A stretch of 64,000 bases of DNA from contig OY997592.1 in assembly GCA_963921825.1 (NCBI GenBank), forward strand, positions 59,478,336 to 59,542,335, given 5' to 3'. The DNA is from Erodium maritimum. Its lineage: Eukaryota > Streptophyta > Magnoliopsida > Geraniales > Geraniaceae. Positions 55,974-64,000 of the stretch are shown here, one piece after another. The notes beneath the pieces were generated by a model. It made no database searches and had not been told where the DNA came from. It was given only the letters and a program-made list of their open reading frames with translations. Every line of letters begins with the position of its first letter. Positions within the stretch are counted from its first letter, which is position 1. The translations under genes were made by a program, and so were the position numbers.

Positions 55974-57200
55974 TGTTTCGAGTTCACACAAGAGATCAAA
56001 TGTTCTGTTCAAAACATAAGAACTTTTGTAATGTTAAGTGATAAAACACTAGCAGCAGATGGTTAACTTTCCACGCAATACTGTACAAAATCTTGCCACC
56101 AAATCTTGAACAAGAGATTATCAAAAAAAAAAAATGACATGTTCCTATAATTAGGATCTACATACAGCATCAAAAACAAAATGAACAGCAACAAGCCAAC
56201 AACAGCAAAGCACAAAGAAAATTTACACAAGACCCTTTCAATGTCCATATAAGTTAAAAGAACTTTCTATATCATCCATGAACAAATTCAAGGAAAAATG
56301 CTGTCACCTCATTGTACTATGGTCAATTACCAAATCATAACCTATACGTATGAAACGTATTACATAGTAACAAGTTTGACAAATTAATTCAAAATCTGTT
56401 AAGTGTGACCGACTACCAGTCACATGCTTGTCATGTGCCTCTAAAAAATTCATGAAATGGCATGAGAAATCTTGATGTCATAACGTAGACCTTTCGTTTA
56501 TTCCCACATCATAACCCACCTATCAACTTTTTTTGTTACTCACTTGTCGTTAAATTTTCAACGTTACTGGATCAGAAAGAATGTTTGCTTGGATTAGGAT
56601 TTAGTAAGTAACGAAAGGTGAACCCCAAATTCAAAAACAAGTTTATTCCATCAAACCATCCCTCCGATTCAAGCTCAGCATTAAGCTTATATAATAGCAT
56701 TTGACATCATATAACTAACTGAAACTGAAAAAAATAGCAAAGATGAAAGAACTTACATTTGCTGTTCTCAATCCACCAAAAATATGTAATATTTTTCTCC
56801 CATGAAAATAATCTAACCCCAAAATACCAAGATCAAAAACACAGGAACTTACCCAGTTAAAATACCATCCAAATGTGCATTTTCCAGATCAACCCAGACC
56901 CAGCTCGGTACAGAAAACCAATCAAAACAGAAGAATCAAACACCCTAGCAACAGAAATAAAAATCCTAATCGACCCATCGAACTTCTGCGATCCGAAAAA
57001 AAAATCTAATAAAAATGAAGAGTTCATGCACATACGGAAACGATGATCAGGAGAGTCTCACCAGGAAGAAGAGAGGATTCGGGGGCTGAAATCGCAGCTC
57101 CAAACAGAAAGCACCGAAACCCTAATCCGGGATCGGTCGAGTGGGAGAGAAACGATTAGAGAGAGAGCGATTTTGGGGGAAACAGGAAATTTTTGTCCAA
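55974..57200 (-). promoter_or_regulatory. 5' UTR exon and intron of the CID gene
   Basis: The coding exon begins at 56004 after a TTTTGAACAG acceptor. A leader exon (about 57200-57062) ends CTTCCTG|GTGAGAC, giving a 5' UTR intron of about 1.06 kb. The leader has the CTCTCTCTC and AACCCTAATCC-type sequences common in plant 5' UTRs. The start site is not exactly visible. A LINE begins about 190 bp upstream. Confidence 0.6.
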
Positions 57201-57532
57201 GAGAAGCTATAAAGTAGCGCTTATAAACTGTTTTGGAATGAACAATATGGAGCTCAACTCGTCGCGTGTCTCGGTCGTGGCCTATGTGTGTTTGGCTACG
57301 GGGTCGTGCTATCCCTCAGTGGATTACGCTGGCACTGTCTCTGCCAGTAACTAATTGTCTTATCCTAACTTAATTTATATGAAGAAAATTAAGTCGTTTG
57401 GTCCGAGTTTTTCGGTCTTAAGCGTTTAGGGTTTCATCGACTGGTTCGTGTTGAAGTTTGGTGCCGGCGCAGCTTTGTTTTCTGCGGTGGTATAAGGGGC
57501 GCAGCTGAGGTTATGTGATCAGTTGCGTATTC

Positions 57533-58930
57533 ATGGACGAGTTGTAGGAGAAGTTGTTGGGTGTGGTTATTGATAATGATGATGAAGAGGAAACGGTGAT
57601 CCCAGAAGAAGATCTAAACCTAGGAGGTGAGAAGTATAGATATGTCCTGGCCGTGAAGGCTCTAACCGATAAAAGCTACAGAACCCAAGTGTTTCGGTCT
57701 GTCATGAAAAATGCTTGGAATTACAATGGACTAGTGATACAAACTTTAACGCTGACGGTGACAAGTTTTTTCTTCCCGTCGGAGCATGAGAGGGAATTTT
57801 TTTGGAGATGGGACCATGGGGTTTTAAAAAACACTAGTTGCATTGTACAAGATAAAACTGGAGGATAAGTTTGATGAAATTTCGTTTGAGTATACAATCT
57901 TGTGGATTCATGCGTCAAACTTCCGCTGTGAGCGCTAAACTCGACGGTGGGACAAGTAACTGGAGAAAAATTGGGAGGAACGATCGAAGTGGACTGTGAT
58001 GAAGACGAATGTGTGTGGGAAAACTATATTCGGGTGAGGGTGCAATGGAGAATTGATAAGCCCCTGAAGAATACAATGAAACTATTCTTAGGGGACAAGG
58101 GGGAGGAAACAATTGTCAGGATTTAGTATGAACGTTTGCCAGACTTTTGTTTTGGTTGTGGTAGATTAAACATATACAATGAGAATACAAGGATGGTAGT
58201 GTAGGTGTGAAACAAGGGCGTTATGGGTCCCATATGAGGACTGAAGTGCCATGGTTTCAGACTGGTCAACAGAGTAGATACCAGGGACAAGGACAAGAAA
58301 AGGGTCCTAAGGTTTGGAATACAGAGGCGCACAATGACAGGGCGTTGGTAGTTTCATCTCCCATGAATCATCAGTGCCTCGGCCAAAATCTCCAGTGGAT
58401 TCTTGGGTGAGGAAGGGGGAGAGATATCGACAAAAGAGTTGGAGAACTTAAAAATTCAGCCAGGTGTTAAAGTTTTCATAGGCGGACTCCCAACCCGTGC
58501 TGAGGTTTAGGAAATTAAGAATTTGGAGAATAAAACCGGGAAGAAGGAAGTTTGGTCCTAACGAAGGTGCAGACTAAAGATAGTTTAAGGGGATTGGAGG
58601 AAGTGGGGATGAAGGTGGAAGAACATAGTTCGATGTTAGATGATGGGTTAAAGCATATGCAGATTGGTAGAATGAAGGGGATGGTTACGAATGAGAAAGG
58701 GAATGGGGGTTAGGGAAAGGAGGTGGGTGGTAAAGGAAGAAAAAATACAATTTATATTCGGAGGGATACGATGGGGATGGAAAGGTTGAATCTGTCGGGG
58801 GTGGACAAAAGTACGTCCAAAAAGATAAAGGGTGATTTTGCTGATCAGCTGATGGAGTCTAGAAGGGAACTTCCTGCTACGAAAGAGGATTCGACAATTC
58901 TTTTGGCGAAGGTTGCGAAACAAACCCACC
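57533..58930 (+). pseudogene. LINE ORF1 (DUF4283 type), broken
   Basis: The ATG at 57533 (MDEL) meets a TAG at codon 5. The open stretch 57554-57868 includes YVLAVKALTDKSYRTQVF and the later FFFPSEHEREF, as in the RNA-binding DUF4283 domain. A knuckle-like piece LPDFCFGCGR occurs near 58138-58165, followed by stops. From about 58200 the tail is low in recognisable features. It would have bound LINE RNA. Confidence 0.75.
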
Positions 58931-58937
58931 AATCACA

Positions 58938-61900
58938 ATGTTAATGTTATATTGGAACTACCGAGGGCTTAGGAACCCTAGGGCTAGAAAATTTATAATT
59001 GAGTATATTACTCAAACGAAACCCGATATTGTTTTCCTATGTGAAACAAAGGTAAAGAAGGGAGTTATTGAAAGCATTAGGAGGAGTACTATCTTGGCTG
59101 ATGCACTTGTTGTTGACAACGAGAGGGCAAGTGGAGGCATAGCTATGTTATGGAGGGATAAGGAAATAGGGAGAGTCGCCAAGTATGACAATTTTTTCAT
59201 TGATTTTTATTATCAACTAATAAATGGTGCGGAGGTTAGAGTCACAAGGCTATATGGGGAACCCCATAGAGAATTGAGGATGAATACGTGGGACTTGATG
59301 AAGTATGGGTAGGGCCGTTTGTGGGCCCTCGTATGGTAATCAGGGATTTTAATAATATAATGGGGAATGAAGATGTCAGAGGTGGACCTATTATACGTCT
59401 TCTCTACCCACAGGTTTCCAGGATGCCATGGAATAATGAGGTTTTAGAGACATGGCTATTGATGGAACATGATCACTTGGGAGAAAGGTTGTCATAGAAG
59501 CGACGAGATGGAAGCACATTTAGATAGGGCTGTAGTAAATGGGGCGTGGATCATTAAAATTCCCGATACCTGGTTGGAGCATGGAGGTTTATCCACGTTT
59601 GATCATGCGCCGATTTTGTGCTATGGGGATCATGATAAGGGGTAAATTTGAGGAGACAGTTCCGATTTGAACAAGGTTGAGTGTGAGATGGACTGTGTGA
59701 CCGGAATGTGCTGAAGGCGTGGGAAAAGTAGCTGGTAAACCTATTTGCGAAAGGATGAAAGGGGTGGATCAGGAAGTGGGAGGTTGGGCAAAAACAAATT
59801 TTATTGATTTGGACAACATAATTCGCAGGTGTCAAAAGGAAATGGACATCTTGGTGAGGTCGTGGGATGTGCAGAATGGGAGAAGAATTCAGGCATTACG
59901 GAGTCAGCTCAATCAGCTTCGCACAATGAAGAACATGGCATGGAGGCAACGTGCACAAAAAATTTGGCTGTCGGAGGGAGATATGAATACGAGATATTTC
60001 ACACCAAAGCCTCTTCTCGGAGGAGGAGAAATCGTATATGGAGACTGAGGTCTAAAACATGAGCTTCGAAGGAGTGGGGGTCGGGGTTGGAGGAGGTGAT
60101 TGAAGAGCATTTTAATGAGGTGTTTAAATCCAGAAGTGTAAGGATGGATGAGATTTTGGAACTCATTCCGAGTTCCATTTCGCATGAGGATAACGTCGAG
60201 CTCCTAAAACCGTTAGGATGGATGAAGTCACACAGGAAATTTATAGTAGGGAGGCCCTGAAGTCTCAGGGACCAGATGGATTTAATCTAGGTTTTTACCA
60301 GCACTGTTGGCATCGGGTATGACCGAATGTAGGGAGGATGGTGCAGTTTTTTTCCAGAGAGGGTAGGCTGTCAGACGGGTTAAATGGTACTAACTCAGTT
60401 CTGTTGCCTAAAGTGGCAAAGCCGGAGAAGGTTAGTGAGTTTCACCCAATAGCTTTGTGTAATGTGTTGTACAAAGTTGTTACCAAAGTTATAATTAACA
60501 GAATGAAAGGGTTATTAGGAAAGGTGATATCTGAGTCTCAGAGTGCATTTATGTCAGGTAGGTTGATCAAAGATAATATTATTTAGTCCGGTGAAATGCA
60601 ACATCACTTGAGGGGCAGAAACATGGACAAAACGGGACGATGGTCATGAAGGTTGATATGAGTAAAGCATATGATAGGGTATAATGGGCATACCTTGAAC
60701 GTGTTATGTTGAGGATGGGTTTCGTGGAGAAGTGGGTTGACTTAATTATGACGTGTTTTTGGACGGCCCGGCTATGGGTGGCGTCGAAAGGGGGAGGAAT
60801 AGGATCTATTCGGACGAATAGGGGTATTAGGAAGAGAGACTCGTTCTCTCCTGACTTGTTTGTTATATGTGTAGAGGGGCTCTCCAGACTGATAGAGAAA
60901 CGAGAATATGTGAAGGTGATTCATGGTTGTAAGGTGGCGAGGAGTGCTCATAGAATCACTCACCTATTTTTTCAGATAATTGTTTCTTCTTTTCCAGGGA
61001 GTCTATTGAAGAGGCATTGGAATGGAAAATATATTAGGTCAATATGAAAGGCGTCTGGGCAACAAATTAACATAGCTAATACCTATGTAGTTTTTAGCCC
61101 GAACACAGAGGATGACACTAAAAGGGACGTCAAATTGATCTTTAGAATCTAGGAGGTGGTGGATACTGGTTTGTATTTGGGCTTACCTTCCTTACTTGAG
61201 AGAAGTAAGTACCAAAGCTTTAAGTTCCTTAAGGAGCGAATTATCAGAAGGTTAAAGAGTAGAGACGAGATTTTCTTGAGTAAGGCCGGAAATGAGGTGC
61301 TCTTAAAGACCGTTATTCAGGCTCTCCCAATATATACTATGGACAAGTTACCAGAGAGGTTGATTTAGGAAGTGGAAGTGGTGATTAATAGGTACTGGTG
61401 GAGCCATTATACCAGGACGGGAAAAAGCTGAAATAGAAGAGTATGGTTCAATTGTGCAACCAAAAATTACAGGGGCTTGGGTTTTAAACATTTGGGAAGT
61501 TTTAATAGGGCTTTGTTAGCCAAGCAGGGCTGGTAGTTAGTACAAAAACCGAATAACCTAGTTGCGAGGTATTATCCGGGAAAGAACTTTTTAGAGGCCT
61601 CGGTGCAAGCAGGGAGAAGATTCATTTGGTCGAGCATTTTGTCATGCCAGGAGATAGTTCGACAAGGGAATGGCCGAAATACTCTGATCATGTAGTTTGC
61701 TTGGCAGCCCACGACTTCCAGTTAGGTGGAGGTACCGTTAGTGGGTTGGGAGGATAGTGAAGTGGGGGATTTTATTGTGGAAGAAAGAAAACGTTGGGGC
61801 AGGGGGTTGATTCAGGCAGTTTTTGATGCTGATACGGTGACTGCAATAATCAGTCTGCCCCTTCCGGTGGTGCCAATAGAAGATGATTGGTATTGGGGTG

Positions 61901-62907
61901 GTGCATGGATGGTCTATTCAAGGTTCGGGAGGTGTACCGTCTGATTCAAAGAAATGAAGCGAGATGGGATGGAATAGACATTGACGTCTTCTGGAGGAGG
62001 TTGTGGGGATTACGAGTGCCTCCGAAATGAAAACATCTGGCATGGAGGATCTTGACAGGGTCTTTACCATCCAATGTTAATCTTTATGCCAGATTTGTTC
62101 CAGTTGAACCTATATGTAGGAAATCCTCTATTGTAGATCGGTGCAGAATGTTGGGGATAAGTTGGGGTTGCCGATTCAAGGGGGGATGTTTCTCCTCGAG
62201 CTTGGTTAGAGATGTGTTGGAGGTTGAAAAGGCGGAACCTTATGCAGGAGGTTGTAATGACTTGATGGTCCATATGGCGGGCTCGTAATAACCGAGTATG
62301 GAATCATGTTGAAAAGAGTGTGGAGGAGATTTGGAGGGAGGCCTTAGTTTCACTTCGAGACTGGACCGATGTTTAGAACACTCGAGAGAATCAAGTGCCT
62401 AGAGAAGTTTTAGTGTCTCAGGATCGGGTATGGAGGAGACCGAAAGTGGGGCAAGTTAAAATTAATGCCGATGGCGCCGTGCTTGGCCCGAAGAGGGGTG
62501 GAGGGGGTATAGTGTGCAGGTGTGCATATGGAATGGATTTAATGGCGAATTGCTTTGTCATGTCGGGTATCATAAATCCCGAAATGGTTAAGGAGATGCC
62601 GTTAAATGAAGCGTTGTCTTGGATATATGAGGAGGATTGGGTGGAAAATGTAGTGGAATGTGACTGTCTGGGTGTTGTACATGCAGTGAATGGAGGCATG
62701 GAGTTGATCTCCCCTTTTGGGTTGGTGATCAAGGAATGCAGAGCAAAGCTGGAGGTCCTTGCAGGCTATAGGTTATTGTTCGTTAGGCGGGAAGCCAATA
62801 AGGTTGCTCATTGTTTAGCAAGAAATGCTTGTAATTTGGACACTGTTGACTGGAGGATCACTTTGATTCTCTCAATTTTAAGAGACACCCTTTCGTGTGA
62901 TCTCTAG
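58938..62907 (+). pseudogene. LINE ORF2: endonuclease, reverse transcriptase, RNase H, broken
   Basis: The APE-type endonuclease starts at 58938 (MLMLYWNYRGLRNPRA) with PDIVFLCETK and GGIAMLW; it stops at 59312. RT blocks follow: 59719-60048 (WLSEGDMNTRYF), 60338-60586 (EFHPIALCNVLYKVVTK, SQSAFMSGRLIKDNI) and 60706-61047 (DSFSPDLFVICVEGLSRLI). The FADD box reads FSDN-like at about 60970-60980 and is also out of frame. The region 61156-61368 continues as ERIIRRLKSRDEIFLSKAG. RNase H (62395-62907) keeps KINADGAV and VRREANKVAHCLARNA. At least ten stops or shifts separate the blocks. Confidence 0.87.
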
Positions 62908-62951
62908 TAATACAAGTTGAAAGTTTCATATAAAAAATTATACGAAGAAAA

Positions 62952-64000
62952 AACATCATTCAATTAAATATAATATTATTGATTTTTTTTTTGAAATGGT
63001 AACGAGGTCAAAGTGCATTACTGCCAATATCAGTTACAAGAGGACCTAGGTCTTGGGCTCTAGAATATAGTTAGGGTCACCCCGCGCTTATGGACTCGTA
63101 GAAAAAGTCTGCTTTGATATCACAGACAACAAAGCGAAGTTGATACCACGTCCGACCGTCCCAAAAACAAGGGGAAAATCAACAATAAAAAAGGTCCAAT
63201 AGTCCAAACTAAACAGAATATAGAAAAACCTGAAACTGAAATAAAATTCCAATGCTTCCATATTATTCCTGAGACGAACAAGCACCACCCATCCCAAGCC
63301 TAGTGGAATAGGCTCACTGCTGCCCCTTCCCCCTCCCGAGGTCCCTTCATTGGTCCTAGCGGGGCTGTTTCTGAGCCCTCCCTTGTTGATCATCACTATC
63401 ATCCTCATCCACCAGCTGACGGGTAGAGATTCCATAGAGGTTTAAGACCCTCTTCAGCTTGGTAGTCCGGGTGTAGCATTTCCCACCTTGAACTTCACTT
63501 TGGCCTTCATTTCCTTCATCCTTATTGGTCCTAGGCTATCCAGATGTGCCCGAGGCTCCTTTTTCTTCCCTATACCAACCACCGTGTCGATCACTAGTCT
63601 TGCAAAAAATAGAAGGCACTCATCCTCGGACACGCTAGCCAGGTCACAGGTCTTTGTGATCCCCATAGAACCGGCCAATGATCCTTGATGTGCCCACTGA
63701 GTATTTGGAATTACCCATCGGGACATTCCTTAGCCAAATCACAGGTCTCCAAACTAACCTCCCTGCCCTCCTCGAGTGCGGGGAACCCTGATGGTGGGAG
63801 TAACAGGAGCCCATTGCCACCCCGACGATTCTGAACCGGACCCAAGTTGAGAGAGGTAAGGTGCTCATCCACCGGGAGCACCCGTGGTGCCCTAGGCGTT
63901 CCCCAATCTATATGGATCAGCCGGTCCACATCGAAGCCAATTAGCACCCGTAGTAACTCATCAAATCGGACATCCCCTCTTCCAACACCTTGTATGCGTG
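62952..64000 (-). mobile_element. Minus-strand retroposon fragment, cut by window edge
   Basis: A T-run (62979-62992) followed by GAAATGGTAACGAGGTC looks like an A-tail in reverse. Beyond it, small minus-strand frames (63088-63435, 63454-63726, 63711-63947) read WGTPRAPRVLPVDEHLTSL and similar, which I do not recognise. The repeated presence of A-tailed elements nearby suggests a non-LTR retroposon. Confidence 0.4.

Larger units (their letters stand above)
57389..62937 (+). mobile_element. Full-length but dead L1-type LINE
   Basis: ORF1, endonuclease, RT and RNase H regions occur in order over 5.55 kb, ending in a short A-run (ATATAAAAAA). A 14-bp target duplication with one mismatch, TTATA(T/C)GAAGAAAA, is at 57375-57388 and 62938-62951. 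No reading frame is intact. It is a different copy from the LINE at 22665-28157. It inserted just upstream of the CID gene in the opposite orientation. Confidence 0.85.

Noticed and set aside
57389..62937. Considered as an active LINE because all domains are present
   Set aside because: ORF1 has a stop at codon 5, ORF2 has many stops and shifts, and the RT box is altered.

Overview
This is nuclear DNA of a flowering plant, most likely a eudicot. The evidence is two intron-containing plant genes (a RING-H2 membrane E3 ligase family member and a PAM2-CUE protein) set in a dense field of plant transposons: Ty3/gypsy chromovirus, Ty1/copia, L1-type LINEs with RNase H, MULE, PIF/Harbinger-type genes and foldback MITEs. 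Both PBSs match plant initiator-methionine tRNA. I cannot name the species. No bacterial genes, rRNA, tRNA or CRISPR were seen.

Region 1-28.2 kb is one nested retroelement complex. An L1-type LINE, of which only the 3' part (22665-28157) lies in the window, was split by a Tekay/Del-type chromovirus complex that runs from left of the window to 22664. That complex holds the decayed 3' end of an older copy (about 1981-2526), its full LTR (2527-12955), and a younger copy (12956-22664) whose 5' LTR keeps only its last 717 bp. A full-length Angela-like copia element (4037-11922, minus strand) sits inside the older LTR with the target duplication GTTTG. A second, unrelated 3.0-kb solo LTR (23135-26164) interrupts the LINE again, with target duplication TGAGG. 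None of these elements has intact enzymes, and several lesions fall in catalytic motifs.

Region 28.2-46.5 kb holds smaller elements: two related SANT/trihelix genes of PIF/Harbinger type (one an intact 133-codon ORF, one with two stops), a 129-bp tandem repeat with a palindrome, two non-LTR retroposons of one family (31204-32075 and 32907-36591, the latter split by a Tekay-family solo LTR), MITEs, a putative copia LTR, a Pack-MULE-like element carrying a fragment of a coiled-coil gene (42416-43905), and an ORF1-only LINE (about 44030-46450).

Region 46.5-57.2 kb is the genic island. The RING-H2 E3 gene (+, four coding exons, 406 residues, long intron and short uORFs in the 5' UTR) and a CID5/CID6-like gene (-, two coding exons, 173 residues) converge on about 4.2 kb filled with three foldback MITEs, one of which was itself hit by another MITE. 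A full-length but dead L1 LINE (57389-62937) landed about 190 bp upstream of the probable start of the CID gene, and a further minus-strand retroposon runs off the right edge.

I found no convincing new multi-gene system. The most unusual items are the gene-capturing MULE, the palindromic island that differs in each Tekay LTR copy, the LTR-LTR fusion, and the small retroposon family.
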